In this document: positions 25,658-34,263 of the stretch, one piece after another
Layout: the number at the start of each line of letters is the position of its first letter
Position numbering within the stretch: the first letter of the stretch is position 1
Source: CBINFS01 sp966250015
GTDB lineage: Bacteria > Bacteroidota > Rhodothermia > Rhodothermales > DASSAV01
NCBI GenBank assembly: GCA_966250015.1
Contig: CBINFS010000006.1
Span: 1 to 64,000, forward strand
Length of the DNA: 64,000 bases
Reading direction: 5' to 3'
Made by a program: the position numbers and the translations under genes
Notes under the pieces: model-generated
The model's database searches: none
What the model was told of the DNA's origin: nothing
What the model saw: only the letters and a program-made list of their open reading frames with translations

Positions 25658-27154
25658 TCAAGGTGTGAGGGCTATCGGGGCTGCGTCCCCTCCAAAGAAG
25701 GATGCGGTGACCTCGTAAAGTCCCGGTACGAAGCCGATCAGGATCAGCAGCACGGCGCAGGCTACGATCACGCCGGCTGAAAGTCCCGGGACGGCGAAGG
25801 TTGCTTTTTGGGCTTCGGCCGCGGCTGGTTCATCCTCCGGCGAGCGCATCCAGAAGACCCACAGGATACGCAAATAGTAAACCGCCGATACGGCGCTCAT
25901 CAGCACGCCGATGATGACGAGCCAGGTCATGCCGGCATCTATCGCCGGGGCAAAGACCGCGACCTTCCCGAAAAAGCCGCCGAGCGGTGGGAAGCCGGCA
26001 AGGCTGAACATGAAGATGCCCATCGCGACGCCAAGCAACGGATGGCGATGGCCGACACCGGCCAGCGAGGAAAGCGTCTGCATGCTGCCCGCGCGATCGT
26101 CCCACTCGAGTAACGCGATGACGCCGAACGCGCCGATGTTCATCAGGGCGTAGATGAGCAGGTAGATGAGGGCTCCCGAGTATCCCGCCGACGATCCGGC
26201 GGCGAGGCCCACCAGGATGTAACCGGCGTGGGCGATCGACGAATAGGCGAGCAACCGCTTGACGTTCGACTGGGCAACCGCGATCACGTTACCGATGACC
26301 ATCGTGATGACCGCCACGACGGCCAGGACGACGTTCCACCGCTCCGTGGGCAAGGCGGAATAAAACACGAGGATGAGAGCGGCAAAGGCGGAAGCCTTGG
26401 ACGCCGTCGACATGAATCCGGTGAGCGTCGTCGGCGCGCCCTGGTAGACGTCGGGCGTCCACATGTGGAAAGGTACGGCGCTGACCTTGAACAGGAATCC
26501 AACCAGCAAGAGACCGGCGCCTGCCCAGAAAAGCAGGGTGCTGTTCGACTCGATCAAGCCTTCCGACAATTCCGGGAGGTACATCGTGCCGGTAGCGCCG
26601 AAGAGCAAGGCTATTCCGTAAAGAAAGAATCCGGTCGAGAACGCGCCCAGCAGGAAGTACTTCATGGCGCTCTCGACGGCGCCTTCGTCGTCCCGAATGA
26701 GCCCCGTCATGATGTAGAGGGCGACGGACATCGTTTCGAGCCCGACGAAGATCGAAACGAGGTTGTTGGCCGTGCCCAGCAGGATCATGCCTGCGACGGA
26801 GAACAAAATGAGGGCGTATACCTCTCCAAACCCGTGACGGATACGCTGCAAATACGGGACTGACAGGATGAACGTCATCAGGGTGCTGAGCAGAATGATG
26901 ATGTTGACGAACGCGGCGTATCCGCCCGTTCTGATCATGCCCAGAAATGCCGTTCCGGTGGGCTCGCTCAGGTGGAAGAACTCCCAGACCAGGGCAATCG
27001 AAAGACCGGCCACACCGAGCCAGGGAATCTCCGGCGCATCGTTCCGGTAAGCATCCCAGATCACGATGACGAGACCGAGAAGCACGACAAGCACGAGCGA
27101 AAACGCCCCAGTCAAATCAGTGCTGATAGAGTTGAAGGCCTGTGAGATATCCAT
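25658..27154 (-). CDS. nuoN: NADH-quinone oxidoreductase subunit N
   Basis: Proton-channel subunit of complex I, 498 aa, about 14 membrane helices of the Mrp-antiporter fold. The conserved transmembrane Glu is in FVGLETMSVALYIMTGL, and the broken-helix/lysine region is KVSAVPFHMWTPDVYQGAPTTLTGFMSTASKASAF. It lies 58 bases after the pcd gene and is separated from nuoM by two non-Nuo genes. ATG 27154 is the natural start. Confidence 0.95.
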   Translation of the reverse strand: MDISQAFNSISTDLTGAFSLVLVVLLGLVIVIWDAYRNDAPEIPWLGVAGLSIALVWEFFHLSEPTGTAFLGMIRTGGYAAFVNIIILLSTLMTFILSVPYLQRIRHGFGEVYALILFSVAGMILLGTANNLVSIFVGLETMSVALYIMTGLIRDDEGAVESAMKYFLLGAFSTGFFLYGIALLFGATGTMYLPELSEGLIESNSTLLFWAGAGLLLVGFLFKVSAVPFHMWTPDVYQGAPTTLTGFMSTASKASAFAALILVFYSALPTERWNVVLAVVAVITMVIGNVIAVAQSNVKRLLAYSSIAHAGYILVGLAAGSSAGYSGALIYLLIYALMNIGAFGVIALLEWDDRAGSMQTLSSLAGVGHRHPLLGVAMGIFMFSLAGFPPLGGFFGKVAVFAPAIDAGMTWLVIIGVLMSAVSAVYYLRILWVFWMRSPEDEPAAAEAQKATFAVPGLSAGVIVACAVLLILIGFVPGLYEVTASFFGGDAAPIALTP

Positions 27155-27212
27155 TGGGTAGGATTGTCAGTTACAATGATCATTCGGTGTGATCCGTATC
27201 GGGATTCGGTTG

Positions 27213-27503
27213 TTACTTCCCGTAGAGCCGTTCGATGGCACGCGCCAGCTCGAGGTCCTTTGTAGTGACCCTGTTTCCCGCATCGTGGGTGGTGAGCCTG
27301 ACCACCACCCGGTTGTACACGTTCTGTAGTTCCGGGTGGTGATTGAGCGACTCAGCCTCAAACGCAAGACGAACGATGAAACCCACTGCTTCCCTGAAGT
27401 CTTTCAGCTCGAACGTCTTCGAAAGGGCGTTCTCGTCGACCGTCCAACCGGGAAGCTCGACTCTGGCGGCTTCGAGTGCTTCTGGTTTCAGTGGTTCGCT
27501 CAT
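27213..27503 (-). CDS. pcd: Pterin-4a-carbinolamine dehydratase
   Basis: A 96-aa PCD/DCoH family protein that dehydrates 4a-hydroxytetrahydropterin. The active-site signature E-x-x-x-HHP (SLNHHPELQNVYNRV, His55-His56-Pro57) and His73 (LTTHDAG) are present. No aromatic amino acid hydroxylase gene is adjacent. Instead it sits between the antiporter gene (24 bases upstream) and nuoN. A pcd homologue is also among the complex I genes of Rhodothermus marinus, so the linkage is ancestral. Confidence 0.9.
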   Translation of the reverse strand: MSEPLKPEALEAARVELPGWTVDENALSKTFELKDFREAVGFIVRLAFEAESLNHHPELQNVYNRVVVRLTTHDAGNRVTTKDLELARAIERLYGK

Positions 27504-27527
27504 CGCGTTTGCCTCCGGCAGTTCAGG

Positions 27528-29105
27528 TTAGAACCAGCCGCTGAAAAAGATGGCGTAAATCACGAAATAAACCGGAAGAAGAATCGGGATCGAGTAACGG
27601 ACGAGGTAGCCCATAAAGGACGGCATGTCGACGCCGTTTTCCTCCGAAATGGACTTAACCATGAAGTTCGGCGCATTGCCGATGTACGTCATGGCTCCGA
27701 AGAACACAGCAGCGACCGATACGGCCTGGAGGAATATGATCGAATCCATTTGTCCGACCGGCATCGCGAAGGCTCGAACCTGATCGGCTACGTTCACGTC
27801 CATTCCGAACTTGCCCATCGACGCGGCCAGGAAGTTCAGGTAGGTCGGCGCGTTATCGAGGATGCTCGAAAGCATACCTGTCGCCCAGTAAACGGCGCCG
27901 ACACCGAGCGTTTCAGAGTTTTCCTGCGCGAAGTGGCTTATCAGCTGGAGGGCTGGCTGCATGGTGGCGAAGATGCCGAGGAACAGCCAGCCGACTTCCC
28001 GGATGGGCTCGAATGAAAACTCGTTCCGTTCCAGCGCGGTCTTGTTGGCAAACCGGTAGGCGAGGAAAGCCACGCTGAACATGATGATCTCGCGGATCCC
28101 GAAGGGAAGGTGGATGCCTCCTATGCTCAATGCGGGAACCCAGGAAAGAACCTGCGGCGAAATGAAGACAGAGAGGACGATGATGATCACCCAAATGAAG
28201 TTCTTGGTTCCCAGCAGGCTGATCTTCTTTTCCGTGGGGTCGATTTCTGCGCTTGGCAGCTTGTTGCGCATGTCGAACACCAGGAAGATGGCGAGGAGCA
28301 GAATCGTGGTCGGGAGCCAGATGTACCACACGTGACCAATCGTCCAGAAGAACGGCACGCCGCGGAGGAATCCGAGAAAGAGCGGTGGGTCGCCGATGGG
28401 GGTAAGGGCGCCACCGACGTTGGCGACGAGGAAGATGAAAAAGACGATGTGGTAAGGCTTCAGGCGGCCCTTGTTCAGCCGCATGTAGCTCCTGATGAAT
28501 AGCATCGCCGCACCGGTCGTCGCGATCAGGTTTGCGATTACCGACGCTATAAACAGCAGGATGGCGTTGTTGATTGGGGTACCCTTCGCGTTGATGCTCA
28601 GGTAGATGCCGCTTGCGGCGATGAACAACGAGGCCACCAGCGCGATGAACGACAGGTATTCCTCGATGGCGTGAACGACCGGTGTACTAGAGCCCAGTGC
28701 GAAGATGTAGTACAACGATACGAAAATGCCGAGCCCGATCGCGTATTTCGGATAGTGGTGGTGCCAGTGGTGCGGGTAAAATAGGGGACCCGTTGCGATC
28801 ATAATAAGCAGCAAGGCAAACGGGATGACCAGCCAGGTGGGGGGAAGCGGCCCGTGATCCTCTTCGCTGAAGGCTTCAGAAGCACCAGGCGCTGCTTCGA
28901 GCGGGGTATCCTGTTGTGCCGCTTGGGAAGGGTCCGACTCTTCGGGCGCTTCTTCTTGCTGAAGTGTCACCGAAGCGGCGCTTTCCGGGGCGGCAAAGGC
29001 AGTATGGGGCGTAAGCGAAAAACAAACGGATGCAATCAGTATCAACGCCAGTAATCCCTCGACGTGATTGGATCCGGTGATGAGGTTGTGCAGGGTGTAC
29101 TTCAC
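27528..29105 (-). CDS. nhaD: Sodium/proton antiporter, NhaD-like (CitMHS/IT superfamily)
   Basis: A 525-aa polytopic inner-membrane protein with 12 or more helices. The first 40 residues look like a cleavable or first hydrophobic segment, followed by a Glu/Ala/Pro-rich linker (about 40-85). Transport-family features are LIATTGAAMLFIRSYMRLN, FLVANVGGALTPIGDPPLFLGFLRGVPFFW and SSILDNAPTYLNFLAAS, the hairpin regions of ion-transporter superfamily antiporters. It exchanges Na+ for H+. It lies 43 bases after nuoM, inside the complex I operon, as reported for Rhodothermus marinus. Confidence 0.9.
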   Translation of the reverse strand: MKYTLHNLITGSNHVEGLLALILIASVCFSLTPHTAFAAPESAASVTLQQEEAPEESDPSQAAQQDTPLEAAPGASEAFSEEDHGPLPPTWLVIPFALLLIMIATGPLFYPHHWHHHYPKYAIGLGIFVSLYYIFALGSSTPVVHAIEEYLSFIALVASLFIAASGIYLSINAKGTPINNAILLFIASVIANLIATTGAAMLFIRSYMRLNKGRLKPYHIVFFIFLVANVGGALTPIGDPPLFLGFLRGVPFFWTIGHVWYIWLPTTILLLAIFLVFDMRNKLPSAEIDPTEKKISLLGTKNFIWVIIIVLSVFISPQVLSWVPALSIGGIHLPFGIREIIMFSVAFLAYRFANKTALERNEFSFEPIREVGWLFLGIFATMQPALQLISHFAQENSETLGVGAVYWATGMLSSILDNAPTYLNFLAASMGKFGMDVNVADQVRAFAMPVGQMDSIIFLQAVSVAAVFFGAMTYIGNAPNFMVKSISEENGVDMPSFMGYLVRYSIPILLPVYFVIYAIFFSGWF

Positions 29106-29148
29106 GGCACCATATTTTTCGGATCGATCAATGGATCCGGGTTAACGA

Positions 29149-30759
29149 TCAGTCCTGCACGTCGACTCCAGGGCCGGGGAGCCGTACCATGTGCAGGTCC
29201 ACGAAGACGGTTGATTCACTTTCGGCGGCTGCCATGGCTGCCGTCCGTTTTTGCTCCACGGTTTCCAAAAGGAACCGGGTGGACGACTCACTTTTCTCGA
29301 GGAAGCGGTGGGGCGCGAATCCCATCACCACCATGAGCACAGCAAGCGGAGCGAGGAGAAGGACTTCCCTGTAGTTCAGGTCAGGCATTCTCAAATTTCT
29401 GTCGTCGGTAATCTGCCCGAAGAAGGTGCGGTAGACCAGCCAGAGGAGGTAGACCACGGCGAGAATGACGCCCGACGTGGCGAGAGCGACGAGAATCGGG
29501 TTCGAAAGGACGGTGCTCTTGAACGAGCCGAGCAGGATCAGGAACTCACCGACGAAGCCGTTGAGTCCGGGCAGTCCGGCCGAGGCAAGGACCGACAGCA
29601 CCATGAAGAAGGTCAATACCGGCACGGAGCGTGCGATTCCGCCGAAGTCCGCCATCAGACGTGTGTGTCTGCGTTCGTACAGCATGCCGATGATGAGGAA
29701 CAACGCGCCCGTCGAGAGTCCGTGGTTGACCATCTGGATCATGGCGCCCTGCATGGCCTCCAGGGTAAAGGCAAACGTTCCCAGCACGACGAAGCCGAGG
29801 TGGCTGACCGAAGAGTAGGCGATGAGCTTTTTGGCGTCGGGTTGGGCGCGGGAAACGAGCGCGCCGTAGATGATGCCAATGACGGCGAGCACGGCAAAAA
29901 GCATTGCGTACTGCACCGCCGCATTCGGGAAGAACGGGAGGCAGAACCGGACGAGGCCGTAGGTCCCCATTTTCAGCAGCACGCCGGCCAGGATCACCGA
30001 GCCGCCCGTCGGAGCCTGGACGTGGGCGTCCGGCAGCCAGGTGTGGAGGGGGAAGAGCGGCACCTTGATGGCAAAGGCCAGCGCAAAGAGGAAGAACAGC
30101 CAGGTCTGCGAGCCCAGCGGTACGTTGAATGAAAGGAGCTTGTACCAGTCGGTCGTAAACATGCCGTCGTTGACCCCGTTGCCCGCGGCAATACCGAGGA
30201 ACAGGATGCCAACCAGCATGAGTAACGATCCGACGAGCGTGTATATGACGAACTTGACGGCGGCATAGATGCGGTTTTCACTGCCCCAGATCCCGATGAT
30301 GAAGTACATCGGGATGAGTGTGAGCTCGAAGAAGATGTAGAAGAGGAGCAGGTCGAACGATGCGAATACGCCGGTTACGCCGGTCTGGAGAATCAGAAGG
30401 AGGGTGTAGTACCCGCTATGCTGCTTGGTGATGTAGGTCCACGATGACAGGACGACGATGGGTCCGAGCAACGTGTTCAGCAGGATCAGGAGCAGGTTCA
30501 GCCCGTCGATACCGACGAAGTATTTGACGTCGTACATCTGCGGGAAGGGAGCGAACACGTCGGCGAGCTGGGGTAGTGAGGGGTCGGCCGAGGGGTCGAA
30601 CCTCACCCACAACAGAAGCGACAGGAGGAACGTCACGAGGGTCGCGATGAGCGCCGTCCAGCGGATCGCCTGTACGTTCCTCAAAAACATCGTAAAGAGT
30701 GCCCCGACGAGAGGCAGGAAGATCACGATCGATGTGAGGGGAAGATTGGTCTGATTCAT
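29149..30759 (-). CDS. nuoM: NADH-quinone oxidoreductase subunit M
   Basis: Antiporter-like proton channel of complex I, 536 aa, about 14 membrane helices. The conserved Glu is in FFELTLIPMYFIIGIWG, and the lysine/proline broken helix region is AFAIKVPLFPLHTWLPDAHVQAPTGGSVILAGVLLKMGTYGL. It lies 33 bases after nuoL. The C-terminal 45 residues (after HRFLEKSES) are polar and extend a little past the usual end. The long plus-strand ORFs across it are shadows. Confidence 0.95.
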   Translation of the reverse strand: MNQTNLPLTSIVIFLPLVGALFTMFLRNVQAIRWTALIATLVTFLLSLLLWVRFDPSADPSLPQLADVFAPFPQMYDVKYFVGIDGLNLLLILLNTLLGPIVVLSSWTYITKQHSGYYTLLLILQTGVTGVFASFDLLLFYIFFELTLIPMYFIIGIWGSENRIYAAVKFVIYTLVGSLLMLVGILFLGIAAGNGVNDGMFTTDWYKLLSFNVPLGSQTWLFFLFALAFAIKVPLFPLHTWLPDAHVQAPTGGSVILAGVLLKMGTYGLVRFCLPFFPNAAVQYAMLFAVLAVIGIIYGALVSRAQPDAKKLIAYSSVSHLGFVVLGTFAFTLEAMQGAMIQMVNHGLSTGALFLIIGMLYERRHTRLMADFGGIARSVPVLTFFMVLSVLASAGLPGLNGFVGEFLILLGSFKSTVLSNPILVALATSGVILAVVYLLWLVYRTFFGQITDDRNLRMPDLNYREVLLLAPLAVLMVVMGFAPHRFLEKSESSTRFLLETVEQKRTAAMAAAESESTVFVDLHMVRLPGPGVDVQD

Positions 30760-30792
30760 TTGCGCAATCTATGTTGGCCTTTCACGACCGTT

Positions 30793-32790
30793 CTATGCGA
30801 AGAGTATGAGCGCCAGGACGAGCGCGACACCAAAGGCAATGCTCAGGGCGTAGTTCTGGACGAAGCCGGTCTGGATTTGCCGGAAGGTTCCGGCAAGTGC
30901 GCGCGTCAACCGGGCGACGCCGTTGACCGCTCCGTCGACGATCCGCTGGTCGAAGGGGGCAAGACCCTGATAGGAGCCCTCGACGACCGGCTTCACGGCG
31001 ATTCGGTCGTACAGCTCGTCCCAGTAGTACTTAGCCTCGCTCAGGCGGTACCAGCCGCCAAAGGCTGCCCGCAATTTCTCGTCGAACGCGAGTCCGTGTT
31101 TGCGGTAAGCCGTCATGCCGAAGTAGACGCCGACGATGGCGATGAGCGCGCCGACGAGTAGCAGCACGATTTCGATCGTCACGAAGCCCGGTTCGTGGGG
31201 GGCAATCTCGGGCACCGCCACCGGACCTCCCTCGGGAGCCGTCAGCCAGTGGGTGATCCAGTTCCACTCGCCGTGGGCAAAGACGGCCGGAATACCGATC
31301 AGGCCGCCTACCACCGACAGGAAGGCGAGGACGTACAGCGGGATCGTCATTGTCGCGGGTGACTCGTGCGGATGGATCCTGTCGGCATGCGGCCATCTCT
31401 CCTTTCCGAGGAAGGTGAGCACGTACGCCCGGCTCATGTAAAACGCCGTCAGGAAGGCGGTTATCAGGCCAAGGCCCCAGACGAGCCAGGCATAGGTGTT
31501 CCCGTCGTACCCGTATTCGAATGCCCGGAAGAGGATCTCGTCCTTGGACAGGTAACCGGAGAGCGGGGGAATGCCGGCGATGGCGAGTGTGGCGATGAGG
31601 AAAGTCAGGCTCGTGGCGGGCATGTACTTCTTCAGGCCGCCCATCGTGCGCATGTCCTGCGGATTGAAATGCTCGCCACCCTTGTGCCCCTCGTGTTCGA
31701 GGGCGTGCTCGACGCCGTGCATGGCGTGGATGACGCTGCCGGACCCGAGAAAGAGGCAGGCTTTGAAGAAAGCGTGGGTCACGAGGTGGAATATGGAGAC
31801 GGCAAACGCGCCCACACCGGCCGCCATGAACATGAAGCCGAGCTGCGAAACGGTGGAGTAGGCGAGGACCTTCTTGATGTCGTTCTGTGTGATGGCAATC
31901 GTGGCGGCCATGAACGCCGTCAGGGTGGCCACGATGGCGATGACGACCATGATGCCGGGTGCGGCCAGCACGACGGGTGACAGCCGGGCGAGGAGATACA
32001 GGCCGCTCGTGACCATCGTTGCAGCATGGATCAAGGCTGAGACCGGCGTGGGGCCCGCCATGGCGTCGGGGAGCCACACAAAGAGCGGGATCTGCGCGCT
32101 CTTACCCGTAGCGCCGATGAAGAGGAGCAGGACGATCCAGTTTACGGTCGCCTGTGAGAGGCCAGGCGCGCCGGAGAGGATGGTGTCGAAGTCGAGTCCG
32201 CCCAGCTCCCTGAACGTCAGGAACATGGCAAGCAGGAATGCGAAGTCGCCGACGCGATTTACGATGAAGGCTTTGTTTGCTGCCAGGCTGTTTTTGAAAT
32301 CCTCGTACCAGAACCCGATCAGCAGGTAGGAGCAGAGGCCGACGCCTTCCCAGCCCAGGAAAAGCACGACCATGTTGTTCCCGAGGATCAGGTTGAGCAT
32401 GGCGAAGATGAACAGGTTGATAAAGGCGAAGTAGCGCCAGAATCCCCTGTCGCCGTGCATGTATCCGATGGAGTAGAGGTGGATCACGGCGCCGACGCCG
32501 GTGACCACGAGCGCCATGATCAGCGAAAGCTCATCGATCCGATAACCAAAGGAGAGGCTGAGGTCCCCTGCCGCCATCCACGTATAAAAATTGACGACAA
32601 TGGGGTTGCCGTCATAGGTGAAGAACAGGTATAGCGCGAGCAGGAAGGGAATGGCGACGACCGCCGTCCCGACCGTCCCGATGAGTCCCTCTTTTCGGAT
32701 TGCCGGTACGAACAGGCCGACGATCCCGTTGAAAACGGCTCCTGCCAGCGGCAGCAGCAGGATGAGTCCTATGATCAGGTTTGCCTCCAT
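30793..32790 (-). CDS. nuoL: NADH-quinone oxidoreductase subunit L
   Basis: A 665-aa complex I subunit with antiporter-like core plus the C-terminal lateral helix region. The conserved Glu148 is in FLGWEGVGLCSYLLIGFWYE. The channel lysine region is GKSAQIPLFVWLPDAMAGPTPVSALIHAATMVTSGLYLLAR, and the His-rich ITQNDIKKVLAYSTVSQLGFMF segment is also typical. It starts 72 bases after nuoK. A gap-spanning minus-strand ORF inside it is a shadow. Confidence 0.95.
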   Translation of the reverse strand: MEANLIIGLILLLPLAGAVFNGIVGLFVPAIRKEGLIGTVGTAVVAIPFLLALYLFFTYDGNPIVVNFYTWMAAGDLSLSFGYRIDELSLIMALVVTGVGAVIHLYSIGYMHGDRGFWRYFAFINLFIFAMLNLILGNNMVVLFLGWEGVGLCSYLLIGFWYEDFKNSLAANKAFIVNRVGDFAFLLAMFLTFRELGGLDFDTILSGAPGLSQATVNWIVLLLFIGATGKSAQIPLFVWLPDAMAGPTPVSALIHAATMVTSGLYLLARLSPVVLAAPGIMVVIAIVATLTAFMAATIAITQNDIKKVLAYSTVSQLGFMFMAAGVGAFAVSIFHLVTHAFFKACLFLGSGSVIHAMHGVEHALEHEGHKGGEHFNPQDMRTMGGLKKYMPATSLTFLIATLAIAGIPPLSGYLSKDEILFRAFEYGYDGNTYAWLVWGLGLITAFLTAFYMSRAYVLTFLGKERWPHADRIHPHESPATMTIPLYVLAFLSVVGGLIGIPAVFAHGEWNWITHWLTAPEGGPVAVPEIAPHEPGFVTIEIVLLLVGALIAIVGVYFGMTAYRKHGLAFDEKLRAAFGGWYRLSEAKYYWDELYDRIAVKPVVEGSYQGLAPFDQRIVDGAVNGVARLTRALAGTFRQIQTGFVQNYALSIAFGVALVLALILFA

Positions 32791-32862
32791 GAGGTCGCAA
32801 TCACCATTGACTGAGAACGAGCCGGAGCCTCACCGCGCGAAGTCGGGTTGGCAACGTTCCAC

Positions 32863-33174
32863 TTAGTACTTGAACAGATTGATGTTTTGAATGTCCACGC
32901 TCAGCTTGTTGCGGAAGACGGCAATGACGATGGCCAGGCCGACGGCCGCTTCCGCCGCCGCGACGGCCATGCTGAAGAAGACGAGCACCTGACCCGAAAC
33001 ATCCCCCAGGAACTGGCTGAAGGCCACGATGGTCAGGTTCACGGAGTTCAGCATGAGCTCGACGGACATCAGCACGACGATCGCGTTTCGCCGGAGCAGG
33101 ACGCCCAAGACCCCGAGTGTGAACAGCACTGCGCTGAGCGTCAGGTACCAGGTAAGGGATATTTCCATGACCAC
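32863..33174 (-). CDS. nuoK: NADH-quinone oxidoreductase subunit K
   Basis: A 103-aa three-helix complex I subunit. The conserved membrane Glu is in VVLMSVELMLNSVNLTIVAF; a second acidic residue is in AVAAAEAAVGLAIVIAVFRN. It lies 26 bases after nuoJ. Length and helix pattern are those of the family. Confidence 0.95.
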   Translation of the reverse strand: MVMEISLTWYLTLSAVLFTLGVLGVLLRRNAIVVLMSVELMLNSVNLTIVAFSQFLGDVSGQVLVFFSMAVAAAEAAVGLAIVIAVFRNKLSVDIQNINLFKY

Positions 33175-33200
33175 TATTCTATACAGGGTGTCTAGTATTA

Positions 33201-33710
33201 TCAGGTGAATCGTTTCTTGGCCAGTATGACGGCGCCGATCGTGGCAATAAGCAAGAGCACCCCGATGATTTCAAAGGGCAACGCATACTCCGTAAACAAC
33301 ACTCTGGAAACGGCCTGGGCGGTGCCATTTTCGACCGACGAATCCGGCAGGGTCCCGACGGGGAGCACACCAAAGCCGCGCGCCACCACGTACATCAGCT
33401 GGGCGAGTACGGCCGTCCCGATCAGGAAGGCCACGACCCCCTTCCAATTGATGAACTTGAGGCGCGGCAGGGCGTCCAGGTTGAGCAGCATGATCACGAA
33501 CAGAAAGAGCACCATGATGGCTCCCGCATACACCAGCACCTGAATGACCGCGATAAACTGCGCGTTCAAGGTCAAATAGAGCCCTGCGATGCAAAAGAGA
33601 TTGAGGATGAGCCAGAGGGTACTCGATATCGGATTGCGGGAAATGATCATACCGAGTGCGGCCGCAATGGACACAATCGCCAGAAAAAAGAACAGGAATT
33701 GTGCGACCAT
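33201..33710 (-). CDS. nuoJ: NADH-quinone oxidoreductase subunit J
   Basis: A 169-aa five-helix complex I subunit. The usual MVAQFLFFFLA start lies at ATG 33710; the TTG at 33776 would add 22 polar residues and is unlikely. The family's FCIAGLYLTLNAQFIAVIQVLVYAGAIMVLFLFVIMLLN stretch is complete. It is the first gene of this block; nuoA-I are not upstream, so the peripheral arm is encoded elsewhere. Confidence 0.93.
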   Translation of the reverse strand: MVAQFLFFFLAIVSIAAALGMIISRNPISSTLWLILNLFCIAGLYLTLNAQFIAVIQVLVYAGAIMVLFLFVIMLLNLDALPRLKFINWKGVVAFLIGTAVLAQLMYVVARGFGVLPVGTLPDSSVENGTAQAVSRVLFTEYALPFEIIGVLLLIATIGAVILAKKRFT

Positions 33711-34263
33711 GAGATCTGGGGATGAATCGACGTTAAAGGCCGGCGCGATTCTTTGTTCAAAAAGCCTTCCGGCCAAGATTTCAGCGCGACAAGTTAGCCA
33801 AATGGATACGATTCAGCAAGAAAAGTATTAGAAAAGGGCTCGTGAAGATATGGTCTCACTTTCGTGCTGAAACGGATAAACATGTGGCAGAAAGTTCATT
33901 CTGGCATAGTTCGTGCACAGATTTCCGGTCAGAGGGTGTCGTAGAGTCCGGCGAAGTGAAATGGACGGTAGCGTATTTTGGCAGGCAACTCTGAGGATAC
34001 GCGTCGCGCGATGGGGACAGACCGGGTGTAAGTTGGGTGACGAGTCGTAACGGAATCGTACATGAATACGTGAGAGGAAGGCTGCGTTAATTCCTTTTTG
34101 GTTGTTGCACCCAATACCCATGTGCGTTATGATTAAGCGCTTCCGCAGTTTTCGGGGGATATGAATCGCGAGGCATATGCAGGTCACGATCTGCCGTGTT
34201 CGCTTCATATATAACAGAAACAACATCACTCCCTTAACTTTTTCATCGGCCTATTCATAAACC
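33711..34263. other. Intergenic region between nuoJ and the Gfo/Idh/MocA gene
   Basis: A 553-base gap between divergent genes, which should carry the promoter of the nuoJ-N operon and that of the oxidoreductase gene. ORFs crossing it have no protein-like composition. I see no clear hairpin or repeat. Confidence 0.4.

Noticed and set aside
33828..34229. Minus-strand ORF of 133 aa upstream of nuoJ
   Set aside because: Basic and cysteine-containing composition typical of chance frames in intergenic DNA; no domain, no ribosome-binding site.
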